Positions 49,750 through 58,455 of a DNA stretch of 64,000 bases are shown one piece after another. Positions within the stretch are counted from its first letter, which is position 1, and each line of letters opens with the position of its first letter. This stretch comes from Actinoplanes regularis (GTDB lineage: Bacteria; Actinomycetota; Actinomycetes; Mycobacteriales; Micromonosporaceae), in NCBI RefSeq assembly GCF_900188005.1, contig NZ_FZNR01000004.1, forward strand, positions 434,001 through 498,000. Reading direction: 5' to 3'. The notes below the pieces were generated by a model. That model was given only the letters and a program-made list of their open reading frames with translations, was not told the DNA's origin and searched no databases. A program made the translations under genes and the position numbers.

Positions 49750-49866
49750 TCAGGTGTCGTAGGAACCGTCCCAGGGTGGATCGAAGCCCAGGTCGTCCGG
49801 GACGAGTTCCGCGTGATCCTCGTCGTGGTCCTCGTGCGCGATCGGAACGCGTTCGGGAATCGCCAT
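49750..49866 (-). CDS. Acidic 38-residue miniprotein
   Basis: Encodes MAIPERVPIAHEDHDEDHAE and 18 further residues ending in DPPWDGSYDT; very acidic and His-rich. The ATG has a TAGCAT -10 box seven bases upstream and no Shine-Dalgarno site, the same leaderless arrangement as other genes here. Its composition is not that of a random high-GC frame. It is divergent from the GDPD gene. Function unknown; metal or nucleic-acid-protein binding is only a guess. Confidence 0.55.
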   Translation of the reverse strand: MAIPERVPIAHEDHDEDHAELVPDDLGFDPPWDGSYDT

Positions 49867-49879
49867 GGCCGGGATGCTA
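49867..49879 (-). promoter_or_regulatory. Leaderless -10 box of the 38-residue miniprotein
   Basis: Minus strand TAGCAT (49879-49874), seven nucleotides, then ATG 49866. The same hexamer precedes the beta-helix lipoprotein at 27742. Confidence 0.45.
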
Positions 49880-50038
49880 GGGCAGGGGTACGACAGAAAA
49901 GGGCCTGCGGCAAACCCTGCCGCATGTCGGCAGCGGTTCATGACCACGTCACTTCGTGCTCGTTCCCACGCAGCCTGTGGCACGCACGCTGACCGCTGGC
50001 AGATCGGCTGCCACCGCGCCGCTGAGGGGAGAACGACC

Positions 50039-52084
50039 GTGGGGAGCCCTCGTCGCATGACAACCGCGCTGCTGGCGGCCGTGACCGTGGCGGGAACGCT
50101 GGCCGCGCCGGTCGCCGCGACCGCTGCCCAGCCCGGGCCCCGGTTCGATCTGCAGGCGCACCGCGGCGGCCTCGGGCTGCGGGTGGAGAACACGCTCGCG
50201 TCGTTCGGCAACGCGCTGCGGCTCGGGGTCAGCACGCTCGAACTCGACGTGCAGATCACCGAGGACGGTCAGGCGGTGGTCACCCACGACCGGCGGGTCA
50301 CCGGCACCAAGTGCACCGACACCGTGCCCGTCACGCCCGGCGACCCCGAATTCCCGTACGTCGGCAAGTATGTGAACACGCTGACGCTGGCGCAGGTCCG
50401 CACGCTCGACTGCGGCTCGAAGGCCCTCGCGGACAAGCCGGGACAGCTGGCCGTGCCGGGCGCCCGGATGCCGTTGCTGCGTGAGGTGTTCGACCTGGTC
50501 AAGCGCTACCACGCCGACGACGTGAAGCTCAACGTGGAGACCAAGGTCGAGGCCGGCGCACCCACCGAGACCGCGCCGCGTGAGCAGTTCGTCCAGGTCA
50601 CGGCCGCCGAGATCCGGAGGGCCGGCATGACGGCGCAGGTCACCGTGCAGAGCTTCGACTGGGGCGCCCTGATGCGGATGCGGCAGGTGCAGCCGCGCCT
50701 GCCGCTGGTCGCGCTGACCAACTACGACTCTCTGCAGGTGGGCCTGCCGGGAGCCTCGCCGTGGCTGGGTGGTATCGACATCGACGACTTCGGTGGCGAC
50801 CCGATCAAGGCGATCCGCAGCTTCGGCGCCACCACCTTCTCACCGGTGCACGGCTTTCCGCAGAACGGCACGGTCAGCGACCCCGCCTATCGGCCGTACG
50901 TCACCCGGGATCTGGTCCGCCACGCCCACCGGTACGGCATCAAGGTCGTCCCGTGGACCGTCGACGACGTACCGACGATGAACAAGCTCATCGACGACGG
51001 TGTCGACGGCCTGATCACCGATTACCCGGACCGGCTTCGCACCGTCCTCGCCGGGCGGGGATTCGCGCTGCCGAAACCGCACGCGTCGCCGTTCGACATC
51101 CAGGCGCACCGTGGCGGCCGGGCGACCCGCCCCGAGAACACATTGCCCGCGTTCGCCGAGGCGCTGAAGAACCCGGACATCTCGACGCTGGAACTGGACA
51201 CCGGTGTCACCGCCGACGGGCACCTGGTGGTCCTGCACGACCGGACGGTCAACGGCTCGCACTGCGTCGACACCGCCCCGGCGCGGGTGGGCGATCCCGC
51301 TTTCCCGTACGTCGGCAAGCTCGTGCACGACCTGACGCTGGAGCAGATCAGGACGATCGACTGCGGGTCGAGGACGCTGCCGGAGTTTCCCCGGCAGGTG
51401 GCGGTTCCCGGCGCCCGGATCCCCACGCTCGACGAGGTGTTCGCACTGGTCGGGAGCAGCGGCCGGACCGACGTACGGATGAACATCGAAACCAAGATCA
51501 GCCCGCTGGTGAACGACACCGCGCCGTACCGGGACTTCACCCGCAAGCTGGTACGGGCGATCGAGCGCGCCGGCTTCACCCGCCGGGCCACCATCCAGTC
51601 GTTCGACTGGCGCACCATCCGGTACGCCCGCACCCTGGACCACCGGATCGAGACCGTAGCGCTGGTGTGGCAGTACGGCCCCGCCGAATGCGCGAGCCTG
51701 GCCGACGAGTGCTCGCTGGAAGCCGTCTACGGTGACCCGAGCGTCAAGAGCCCGTGGACCGGGGGGCTCGACTGGTGGCGCTATCGCGACCTGGGCGCGC
51801 TGGCCCGCGCCGCCGGTGCGACGACCGTTTCCGCGAACTGGCAGGTCCACGACCCCGACCAGCAGACCGTGACCTCGTCCGACTGGTACCTGCGCCGGGA
51901 CCCGGCCTACTATCACGGCCCGGCGGTGCCGGCGCTGCGGCAGAGGTACGGGCTCGCGGTCGTGCCGTACACCGTGAACGACGCCGCAGTCCTGCAGCAT
52001 GTGATCGACCTCGGCGTCGACGGCATCATCACCGACGACCCGGACCTGCTGATCAGGGTCGCCATCCGCAACGGCCTCCGCTGA
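50039..52084 (+). CDS. Secreted tandem glycerophosphodiester phosphodiesterase (two GDPD domains)
   Basis: Codes for 681 residues from GTG 50039, seven bases after GAGGGGAGA. An Ala-rich signal peptide (cleavage near ATA-AQ) is followed by two GDPD TIM-barrel domains, about 30-325 and 335-681. Each has the His/Glu/Asp set: AHRGG...ENT, LELDVQITEDGQAVVTHDR and NVETK in the first; AHRGG...ENT, LELDTGVTADGHLVVLHDR and NIETK in the second. Both also have paired Cys (KCTDT/LDCGS, HCVDT/IDCGS) suggesting a conserved disulfide. It should release alcohols from glycerophosphodiesters outside the cell. The duplication within one chain is unusual. Confidence 0.92.
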   Translation: MGSPRRMTTALLAAVTVAGTLAAPVAATAAQPGPRFDLQAHRGGLGLRVENTLASFGNALRLGVSTLELDVQITEDGQAVVTHDRRVTGTKCTDTVPVTPGDPEFPYVGKYVNTLTLAQVRTLDCGSKALADKPGQLAVPGARMPLLREVFDLVKRYHADDVKLNVETKVEAGAPTETAPREQFVQVTAAEIRRAGMTAQVTVQSFDWGALMRMRQVQPRLPLVALTNYDSLQVGLPGASPWLGGIDIDDFGGDPIKAIRSFGATTFSPVHGFPQNGTVSDPAYRPYVTRDLVRHAHRYGIKVVPWTVDDVPTMNKLIDDGVDGLITDYPDRLRTVLAGRGFALPKPHASPFDIQAHRGGRATRPENTLPAFAEALKNPDISTLELDTGVTADGHLVVLHDRTVNGSHCVDTAPARVGDPAFPYVGKLVHDLTLEQIRTIDCGSRTLPEFPRQVAVPGARIPTLDEVFALVGSSGRTDVRMNIETKISPLVNDTAPYRDFTRKLVRAIERAGFTRRATIQSFDWRTIRYARTLDHRIETVALVWQYGPAECASLADECSLEAVYGDPSVKSPWTGGLDWWRYRDLGALARAAGATTVSANWQVHDPDQQTVTSSDWYLRRDPAYYHGPAVPALRQRYGLAVVPYTVNDAAVLQHVIDLGVDGIITDDPDLLIRVAIRNGLR

Positions 52085-52098
52085 ACGGCGGCGATCCG

Positions 52099-52614
52099 TC
52101 ACTCCGGTGGCGCTGCGGTGATCCGCTTCTCGAACCAGTGGTGGGCGTACGGCTCGTCGTTGAACGCGGTGACCTCCTGGAAGCCGTACGAGCCGTACAG
52201 CCCGATCGCGGCGCTGAGCGCCTTGTTGGTGTCCAGGCGCAGTGTGTCGAAGCCGCGCCGGGCGGCCCGCGCTTCCAGCTCGGCCAGGAACCGGCGGCCG
52301 AGGCCGAGGCCCCGGGTCTGGGGCGCGACCCACATGCGCTTGACCTCGGCGGGGGCGTCGACCGGCAGCTTCAGACCGGCGCAGCCGACAGGCTCGCCGC
52401 GTAGCCGGGCGACGAGGAACAGCCCGTGCGGCGGCCGGAGCTCGCCCGCGTCGGGCAGCAGGCTCCGGGCGGGGTCGAAGCCGGTCTCGAAGCGCTCCTG
52501 CAGCTCGGTGAAGTAGGACCGCAGACAGTGCTGGGCGTCGGGGTGGTCCGGGTCGACATCGTCCAGCGTGACCGTCGCGGCGATCCGCAAACGATCGGCC
52601 TGAGCCCCATCCAT
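52099..52614 (-). CDS. GNAT-family N-acetyltransferase
   Basis: A 171-residue acetyltransferase. The acetyl-CoA-binding motif A is VKRMWVAPQTRGLGLGRRFLAELEARA (R-x-x-G-x-G core) and motif B is TLRLDTNKALSAAIGLYGSYGF. The substrate is not predictable. The gene is convergent with the GDPD gene, with only 14 nt between stops. The ATG lies six bases after a TAAGGT box, so it is probably leaderless. Confidence 0.9.
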   Translation of the reverse strand: MDGAQADRLRIAATVTLDDVDPDHPDAQHCLRSYFTELQERFETGFDPARSLLPDAGELRPPHGLFLVARLRGEPVGCAGLKLPVDAPAEVKRMWVAPQTRGLGLGRRFLAELEARAARRGFDTLRLDTNKALSAAIGLYGSYGFQEVTAFNDEPYAHHWFEKRITAAPPE

Positions 52615-52626
52615 TCTCCGACCTTA
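52615..52626 (-). promoter_or_regulatory. Leaderless -10 box of the GNAT gene
   Basis: Minus strand TAAGGT (52626-52621), then CGGAGA directly before ATG 52614. The GGAGA abuts the ATG, too close to act as a ribosome site. Confidence 0.5.
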
Positions 52627-52698
52627 GCCAGAGAACCCGCGCAGCCCGTCCTGAACGTGGTGGATCCGGTCGCGCCGGGCGCGGTGACCGACGGCCGG

Positions 52699-53307
52699 CT
52701 ACGCGAGGAGCTTCGCTTTCGCGGCGGTGAATTCCTCGTCCGTCAGGAGGCCGGCGGTCTTCATCTCGCCGAGCTTCACCAGCTGTGCCATCAGGTCGCC
52801 CGAGGCCGGAGCAGGTTCCAGCGCGGGCGCGGCGGGCGCGGCGGGCGCGGCGGTCACCGTCGGGACGACGATGTTGGTCGAGACCGCGCCGGCGCGGCGC
52901 AGTTCGATGTCGCGCTCATAACTGCGCTGAGCCCAGAACTGACGCACGGCGTTCGCCTGCCGGAGGATCAGGTCGCGTACCGCCGAGGGGTTCTCGATCG
53001 AGCGGAGGATGAGCAGGGCCTGCCCGAACCGGCCGGCGTACCGGGGATCGAGGCGGAGGGTCAGGTCTCCGACCCCGCGCACCCGCTGGGAAATGTGCTG
53101 GGTGAGATCGGCGTCCATGACCATCCAGAGCGGAATCGACTCCTCGCGTGTGGAGATGAGGCCGGAGGCGAAGCGGATCGCGTCCTCGGTCACCGTGTAC
53201 GAGCCGGTTTGCAGGCGCCCGCCCGTGGCAAGCGACGTGAGATCTTGAGAAGCCCCGGTCCACAGGATGGTGGTGCTCGTGGGGTTCATTTCGGTCATGC
53301 CGGTCAT
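52699..53307 (-). CDS. PH-like + SHOCT domain protein
   Basis: Codes for 202 residues from ATG 53307 with AGAGGA at proper distance. Residues about 10-115 form a bacterial PH-like beta-rich domain (TILWTGASQDLTSLATGGRLQTGSYTVTEDAIRF, IPLWMVMDADLTQHISQRVRGVGDLTL). A helix and an Ala/Pro-rich linker follow. The last ~35 residues are a SHOCT motif (DLMAQLVKLGEMKTAGLLTDEEFTAAKAKLLA), an oligomerisation module. The function is unknown. No membrane segment is seen. Confidence 0.82.
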   Translation of the reverse strand: MTGMTEMNPTSTTILWTGASQDLTSLATGGRLQTGSYTVTEDAIRFASGLISTREESIPLWMVMDADLTQHISQRVRGVGDLTLRLDPRYAGRFGQALLILRSIENPSAVRDLILRQANAVRQFWAQRSYERDIELRRAGAVSTNIVVPTVTAAPAAPAAPALEPAPASGDLMAQLVKLGEMKTAGLLTDEEFTAAKAKLLA

Positions 53308-53441
53308 GAGGTTCCTCTGTGCCAGAACGTGAGCGGGCAGGCGCGTTGCCAACGGGTAAGGCACGATATCCGGCTTGAAACGATCGGGGAACGGCAGTGT
53401 CTTGATCGGTCACGGTGTCTCCGGTCGAGGAACGGTCCGGA

Positions 53442-54644
53442 TCAGCGCAGGGTGGCGAGCCGGTGGGTGCCGGCGCCGGCGGCCAGGAACATGGTGGCGA
53501 GCAGGAGCCAGCCGGTAGTGCCATGGGCGATGGCGGTCCCGGTGACGACCGCCGGGGCGAGCATGGTGCCGGCGGCGAAACCGGTCTGGCTGATCCCCTG
53601 GTAGGCGCCCGCGTTCCGGGCGTCGGCCAGTTCGAAGGCGAGCGACCAGGCCCCGGCTTCGGAGAGGACTTCGGCGGCGCTCGCCGCGAGCAGCGCGAGG
53701 ACCAGCACACCGACGGCGGCCAGGGCCGTCAGGGGACCCGCGGCGGCATAGAGAAGGCAGGCCGAAGCCAACAGGATCGAAGACCTTGCCACGGTACGGC
53801 CGGCCGCGCGCACGTCCGTGACCAGGCGGGCCGCGGGGACCTGGAAGACCGCGACCAGGACTGTGTTCAGTACCAGCAGCAGCGCCACCGTCGTGGCCGG
53901 AGCCCGGGTGTGCAGCGTGACCCACAGCGGCATCCCGACCGTGAGCACGCCGAACTGGATGGTCAGGACCCCGTAGAGAGCGGCGATTCCGACGTACCGC
54001 AGATCCCGCATCGGGGAACGGGACGGCCGTGCCGGATCGCTGGGCCTTGTGCCGGGTTCGGCGGGGGCGGGCAGCCCGCGCAGCGGGATGGTCGAGGCCA
54101 GGACCAATGCCGATGCCGTGAGCATCGCGGTCACGTAGGCCGCGGGGGTGCCGACGGCCAGGGCGCCCGTCGCGGCCGCTGAGCCCAGGCCGACGGCGAC
54201 GTTGGTGACCACCCGGAGGCGGGCCCGGACGGCGAGGCGGTCCGGGCCGGTGAAGTGCAGCGCGAGCAGTGTCGCCTGGGCGGTGCGCTGCGCACCCTGC
54301 GCGCCGACCGCGGCGCAGGCGATCAGGGTGAAGGCTGGTGCGGAGGACGCCGAACAGTACGCCGCGAGCGCCGCACCCTGGAGGATCGTGGACACCACCA
54401 GCACGCGCCGGGCGCCGACCCTGTCGGCGAGGTGACCAGCCCCGAACGCGGCCGCCATGCCGCCCGCGCCCGCGATGGTCAGCCCGGCGCCGACGGTGCC
54501 CGGGGACAGGCCGATGACCAGGGTGAAGAAGAGTGCGCTGACGCCGAACAGGACGCCTTTGGCCAGGGAAGCGGCGGCGATGGACAGGGTCAGGGCCCGC
54601 TCGACCGGGCCGTTCCCGGTCAGCCGTGCGGCAGTGAGAGTCAC
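53442..54644 (-). CDS. MFS transporter (DHA1-like)
   Basis: Codes for 400 residues with twelve hydrophobic segments. GAGHLADRVGARRVL is the cytoplasmic loop 2-3 motif A. The GTG start at 54644 has no strong ribosome site. It is divergent from an ArsR-like (DUF5937) regulator 56 bp away, with a dyad between them, so regulated efflux is likely. The substrate is unknown. Confidence 0.87.
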   Translation of the reverse strand: MTLTAARLTGNGPVERALTLSIAAASLAKGVLFGVSALFFTLVIGLSPGTVGAGLTIAGAGGMAAAFGAGHLADRVGARRVLVVSTILQGAALAAYCSASSAPAFTLIACAAVGAQGAQRTAQATLLALHFTGPDRLAVRARLRVVTNVAVGLGSAAATGALAVGTPAAYVTAMLTASALVLASTIPLRGLPAPAEPGTRPSDPARPSRSPMRDLRYVGIAALYGVLTIQFGVLTVGMPLWVTLHTRAPATTVALLLVLNTVLVAVFQVPAARLVTDVRAAGRTVARSSILLASACLLYAAAGPLTALAAVGVLVLALLAASAAEVLSEAGAWSLAFELADARNAGAYQGISQTGFAAGTMLAPAVVTGTAIAHGTTGWLLLATMFLAAGAGTHRLATLR

Positions 54645-54660
54645 CCGCCAGTTCTGTCAG

Positions 54661-54678
54661 GTGGCGGGAGGTCGCCAC
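54661..54678. promoter_or_regulatory. Dyad operator between MFS and ArsR-like genes
   Basis: GTGGCG-N6-CGCCAC, a perfect 6-bp inverted repeat in the 56-bp divergent gap. It is a candidate binding site for the regulator at 54701. Confidence 0.5.
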
Positions 54679-54700
54679 GATTGATGTAGCGTTCTGCTTC

Positions 54701-55660
54701 ATGGTCGTGCGCTATCAGTTGGCCGGGCGGGACCTGGGCGGGGTGCGTTTCGCGATCTCGCCGCTCAACGAGCTGGTGCTCTCGCTGCACGCGTGGCGGG
54801 ATCCGGGGCGCTATCCGCTGCACCTGCCGTGGATCCGGGAGCTGGGGCGACTGCGCGACCGGCTCGCCGCGGACCTGCTGTTCGAGCTGGTCAACGACGA
54901 TCTGTGGACGCCCGACTTCCTCACGCCGCGGCCCTGGTCACCGCTGACTCCGCTGGAGGACGAGCTGGCGGTCGTACGCCGTACCGCGAAAGGGGTCGTC
55001 GATCGTGATCTGCGGCTGCTGCACGGACCCGGACGACTGCCGGCGCCGCTGCGTGGTGCCGCGGTCCTCGACCGCGTCCTGGACGCGCTGACCGGATATT
55101 GGGAGCTGTGCTTCGCCCCGCACTGGTCGCGGATGCGGGCACTGCTGGAGGGCGACGTCACCTATCGCGGCCGGGAGATCGCTCAGAACGGCCTGGCCAG
55201 CATGTTCGCCGGGCTGGCCGGCCGGGTCCGGCTCACCGGCGACACGGTCGAGGTCTTCGTACGCTCCCATGTGCACTACACCCGCCCGGCGGACGGCGCC
55301 CTGACCCTGGTCCCGTCGATGTGGACCAGCAGCGCCTCGGCCCCGATCCGGCCGAGCGAACCGCCGATGATCATCTATCTGGCGCGGGGCCTCGGGACAC
55401 TGTGGGAACGGCAACCGCTGCGCGCGCCCGGGGCGCTGGCGGGGCTGATCGGCGCGCACCGGGCGGGGTTGCTGATCCAGCTCGCGACCCCGGGGTCCTC
55501 GACCGAACTGGCCGCTCGGCTCGGGGTCACGCCCACCGCGGTCAACCAGCATCTGCGGGCCTTGCGGGCGGCGGGTCTGCTGGTCAGCGCCCGGTCCGGC
55601 CGGTCGGTTCTCTACCGCCGCACCGACCTCGCCGACCGCCTCGTCGAGGACGCCGGATAG
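54701..55660 (+). CDS. ArsR-like regulator (DUF5937 type)
   Basis: Codes for 319 residues. The N-terminal ~200 residues (GRDLGGVRFAISPLNELVLSLHAWRDP) match the DUF5937 ligand region of large ArsR-like regulators. The C-terminal winged helix is LLIQLATPGSSTELAARLGVTPTAVNQHLRALRAAGLLVSARSGRSVLYRRT. The ATG has a TAGCGT box eight bases upstream and no ribosome site. It is divergent from the MFS transporter it probably represses. This arrangement, regulatory HTH at the C-terminus, is typical of the family. Confidence 0.85.
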   Translation: MVVRYQLAGRDLGGVRFAISPLNELVLSLHAWRDPGRYPLHLPWIRELGRLRDRLAADLLFELVNDDLWTPDFLTPRPWSPLTPLEDELAVVRRTAKGVVDRDLRLLHGPGRLPAPLRGAAVLDRVLDALTGYWELCFAPHWSRMRALLEGDVTYRGREIAQNGLASMFAGLAGRVRLTGDTVEVFVRSHVHYTRPADGALTLVPSMWTSSASAPIRPSEPPMIIYLARGLGTLWERQPLRAPGALAGLIGAHRAGLLIQLATPGSSTELAARLGVTPTAVNQHLRALRAAGLLVSARSGRSVLYRRTDLADRLVEDAG

Positions 55661-55688
55661 CGCCGACCGGTGGCCCGCTGCCGTCGAT

Positions 55689-56522
55689 TCAGGTTGTCGC
55701 GACGAACTCGCGGATCTGGGCGGCGCAGAGTTCCGGCTGGTCCTCGGGCATCAGCGTGTAGCTGTCCGGCACCTCGACCAGGCGCCCCTGGGGAAGCGCC
55801 TCGGCAAGCCGGGCACCGTTCTCCGGCCGCATCATCGTGGACTCCGGAGCCCACAGCACCAGGGCCGGCCGATCGAAGCCGGACAGCCGGGAGGCGGCTT
55901 CGACATATTCACCGGCCCTGGTCGTACGCAGATATCGGAGCAGGTCTCGCCGGATCGGCCCGGAGGTGAGGGACGGTCGCAGCCAGGCGTCCATAACGTC
56001 GTCCGGCACCGGTCGCTTCGACATCAGGCCGAAATTGATCGGGGAGCGGCGCAGCCCGCGGATCCGCAGCGTCTGCAACGCCAGGAACGTCGCGCCGGGA
56101 ATCCTGGAGGACCGGTAGAGGGTGCGGCCGGGCAGCCCCGGCGGGAAGTTCTCGAACGACTCCTGCGGCAGCAGCACCAGCCGGGCCAGCCGGGTGCCGA
56201 GGCCGTGGGCGGCCACCAGCTGCGCGCCGCCCCAGTCGCAGCCGACCAGGGTGACCTCCCGCAGGTCGAGCGCGTCGAGGAAATCGGCGACCAACCGGGC
56301 CAGGCCGGGTGAGCTGAGGTCGGCGTCCGCGTTCATCGGCAGGCGGTGCGCGCCGAGCGGCACCTCCAGGACGATGCAGCGGTGGTCGGCGCCGAGGTCG
56401 GCGACAATGTGCCGCCACAGGGTCGCCCCGACGAAGATGCCGGTGAGGAAGACCAGGACCGGGCCGTCGCCGCCGCTGTCCTCGTATTCGACGGCGCCGG
56501 CGGTGAGGACGACGCTGCGCAT
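55689..56522 (-). CDS. Alpha/beta hydrolase with Asp nucleophile, catalytic His not evident
   Basis: Codes for 277 residues from ATG 56522 (GGGGG upstream). The nucleophile elbow is TLVGCDWGGAQ, with Asp96 as in haloalkane dehalogenases and epoxide hydrolases. Where these enzymes have a catalytic His near the end (GHxxxxDxP), the sequence reads VPDSYTLMPEDQP, with Tyr or Thr instead. The enzyme may use another residue or be a non-catalytic binder. It is convergent with the DUF5937 gene. The substrate is unknown. Confidence 0.8.
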   Translation of the reverse strand: MRSVVLTAGAVEYEDSGGDGPVLVFLTGIFVGATLWRHIVADLGADHRCIVLEVPLGAHRLPMNADADLSSPGLARLVADFLDALDLREVTLVGCDWGGAQLVAAHGLGTRLARLVLLPQESFENFPPGLPGRTLYRSSRIPGATFLALQTLRIRGLRRSPINFGLMSKRPVPDDVMDAWLRPSLTSGPIRRDLLRYLRTTRAGEYVEAASRLSGFDRPALVLWAPESTMMRPENGARLAEALPQGRLVEVPDSYTLMPEDQPELCAAQIREFVATT

Positions 56523-56628
56523 GGGCGAACCCCCGTTCGGCACTTGACGCAGCCATGTCTACACGGCACGGGCAACCGTCGTCACAGTCGGAGGGCGAGG
56601 CTCCCGCCTGACCTTCCGGTCCGGCGGT

Positions 56629-57648
56629 TCAGAAGAGGGCGGTCTGGCCCGGGGTGGGGTCGCGGCGCCCGGACATCGAACCGTGCAGGACCCGTGGCTT
56701 CAGGGTGTTCGCCCAAGCCGGGAGTGGCTCCGGTGGCGCCTCGAGCAGCGCCTCGACCGGGGCGTCGCCGCCGGTCAGGGCCCACAGGGACGGGCCGAGA
56801 TTGATGCCGTGCTCGCGCAGGGCGCGGCGGATCACCAGGTAGTCCAGTGGAAGGCGGGCGGTTTCGGGGGCCGGGACCGGAAGGTCACGGCGCATGCGCA
56901 TCAGCCGGCGGTTGCGCTCGACGATCTCGCGGGACACCGGTTCGCGGAAACTCGTGGCGGCGAGGTCACCGACCGCCTCCCGAACGGCGGAGTGGTCCGC
57001 CTGCCAGGCCGCGTCGACCGAGCCGAACGCGGCCAGCAGCCGGGCCGCGGTGCGCGCCCCGAAGCGGCGGACCCCGGGCAGGTTGTCCGAGGGGTCGCCG
57101 CGCAGGGCGGCGAAGTCCATGTACTGCCAGGGGTGTACGCCGTACAGCGCGGGCAGCGCCTCCTGGTCGACCAGGACCGACCGGTCGAAGCCGCCGTTGC
57201 GGATGCGCAGCACCGACGTCGCGTCGTCGATCAGGGCGAACGCGTCCCGGTCGCTGGTCATCAGCACCGAGCGCCAGCCGCTCGCCCGGGCCGCGGCGGC
57301 ACTGCTGGCCAGGACGTCATCCGCCTCGTACGACCGGGGCACCACCGTGCCCACCCCGGCCGCGCGCAGCAGCTCCGGTGCGATCGTCAGCTGCCGGGTG
57401 AGCTCGGCCGGCTTCTCCGGGCGGTGCGCCTTGTACCCGGGATGGTCGGCGCGCCGGGCCGACTCGTGCGGGCAGTCGAAGCCGACCAGCACCGCGTCGG
57501 GCCGCAGCTGTGCCGCGGCACGCGCCAGGAAACCGATCAGCCCGCGCAGCGCGGGGGAGGGCTCCGGTGAGCCGTCGCTGGCGTGGTACGCCCGGTGCAG
57601 TAGACTGTTGCCGTCCAGGACCAGCAGCAACCCACCTGTCTGCGACAC
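56629..57648 (-). CDS. 5'-3' exonuclease / flap endonuclease-like
   Basis: A 339-residue protein of the PIN-like FEN family found as the N-terminal domain of DNA polymerase I. The metal-binding acidic set is LVLDGNSLLHRAY, YEADDVLA, MTSDRDAFALI and LRGDPSDNLPG; the helix-hairpin-helix follows (FGARTAARLLAAFG). It should cleave flaps or remove RNA primers. It is probably a stand-alone paralog of the Pol I domain. The GTG start is six bases after a TAGACT box, thus likely leaderless, inside the end of the SDR gene. Confidence 0.9.
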   Translation of the reverse strand: MSQTGGLLLVLDGNSLLHRAYHASDGSPEPSPALRGLIGFLARAAAQLRPDAVLVGFDCPHESARRADHPGYKAHRPEKPAELTRQLTIAPELLRAAGVGTVVPRSYEADDVLASSAAAARASGWRSVLMTSDRDAFALIDDATSVLRIRNGGFDRSVLVDQEALPALYGVHPWQYMDFAALRGDPSDNLPGVRRFGARTAARLLAAFGSVDAAWQADHSAVREAVGDLAATSFREPVSREIVERNRRLMRMRRDLPVPAPETARLPLDYLVIRRALREHGINLGPSLWALTGGDAPVEALLEAPPEPLPAWANTLKPRVLHGSMSGRRDPTPGQTALF

Positions 57649-57660
57649 CCGACGAGTCTA
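57649..57660 (-). promoter_or_regulatory. Leaderless -10 box of the exonuclease gene
   Basis: Minus strand TAGACT (57660-57655), CGTCGG, then GTG 57648. The box overlaps the stop codon of the upstream SDR gene (TAG at 57660-57658). Confidence 0.5.
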
Positions 57661-58455
57661 GCGGCTCAGATCGTGCTTACGGTGAGTGAGCTTCTCTACG
57701 GCCCGTGCCGGGACCAGCCGTCGCAGCGCGAAGACGAGCGGGGCGTTGCTGCCCACGGCGTACCGCTGCTTGGGCCGGTCCGCCTCGATCGCCTTGATGA
57801 TGGTCGCCGCCACCCGGTCCGCTGTGATCCCGGCCTTCTCGTTGCGGTCGAGCGCGGCCAGCATCCGGTCGAAGTCGGCCCGGTGCGGCGAGTCGTCGGC
57901 GATGTACCTGGTGCGCCGCTCGCTGATCCCGGTGTTGATCGACCCGGGCTCGACGGTGGTCAGCCAGACGCCGAACGGCGAGTACTCGTGCCGCGCACCG
58001 TTCGCGAAGCCCTTGATCGCGGCCTTCGAGGCGACGTACGACGACCGGTACGCGAGCGGGAACGACGCCAGCATCGAACCGACCATGACGACCCGGCCGT
58101 AGCCGCGCTCGCGCATCCCGGGCAGCGCCAGCTGCGCGAGCCGCACCGGCCCCAGCACGTTGACCTCGAACAGCCGTCGCAGCGCGTCGACCGGTAGCTC
58201 CTCGAACGGCCCGGATTGGCTCTCCCCGGCGTTGTTGACCAGGATGTCGACGTCTTTGAGCATCGCGCCGATCGAGGCGATCGAATCGTCCGAGGTGAGA
58301 TCGAGCGCGACGTATTCGACGCCCTCCACCGGTTCCGTTACGGATGCCGGGTTCCGGCTGGTGCCGAGGACGCGGTAGCCACGCGCGACCAGCGCGGTGG
58401 CGGTGGCGAGGCCGATGCCCGACGAGGCGCCGGTGACCAGAGCGGTGCGTTTCAC
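57658..58455 (-). CDS. Short-chain dehydrogenase/reductase (SDR)
   Basis: A 265-residue classical SDR. NAD(P)-binding TGASSGIG (about residues 8-15), NNAG (about 93-96), catalytic Ser in VGSMLAS and YVASK (Tyr-x3-Lys). The loop after PGSINTGI covers the active site. The substrate is unknown. The GTG lies six bases after a TAGGGT box, so a leaderless mRNA is likely. The downstream exonuclease gene starts ten bases after its stop. Confidence 0.92.
   Translation of the reverse strand: MKRTALVTGASSGIGLATATALVARGYRVLGTSRNPASVTEPVEGVEYVALDLTSDDSIASIGAMLKDVDILVNNAGESQSGPFEELPVDALRRLFEVNVLGPVRLAQLALPGMRERGYGRVVMVGSMLASFPLAYRSSYVASKAAIKGFANGARHEYSPFGVWLTTVEPGSINTGISERRTRYIADDSPHRADFDRMLAALDRNEKAGITADRVAATIIKAIEADRPKQRYAVGSNAPLVFALRRLVPARAVEKLTHRKHDLSR

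Noticed and set aside
50039..50110. Twin-arginine (Tat) signal in the GDPD protein
   Set aside because: An RR pair exists (SPRRMTTALL), but the following residues do not match the Tat consensus. An ordinary Sec signal is equally likely.
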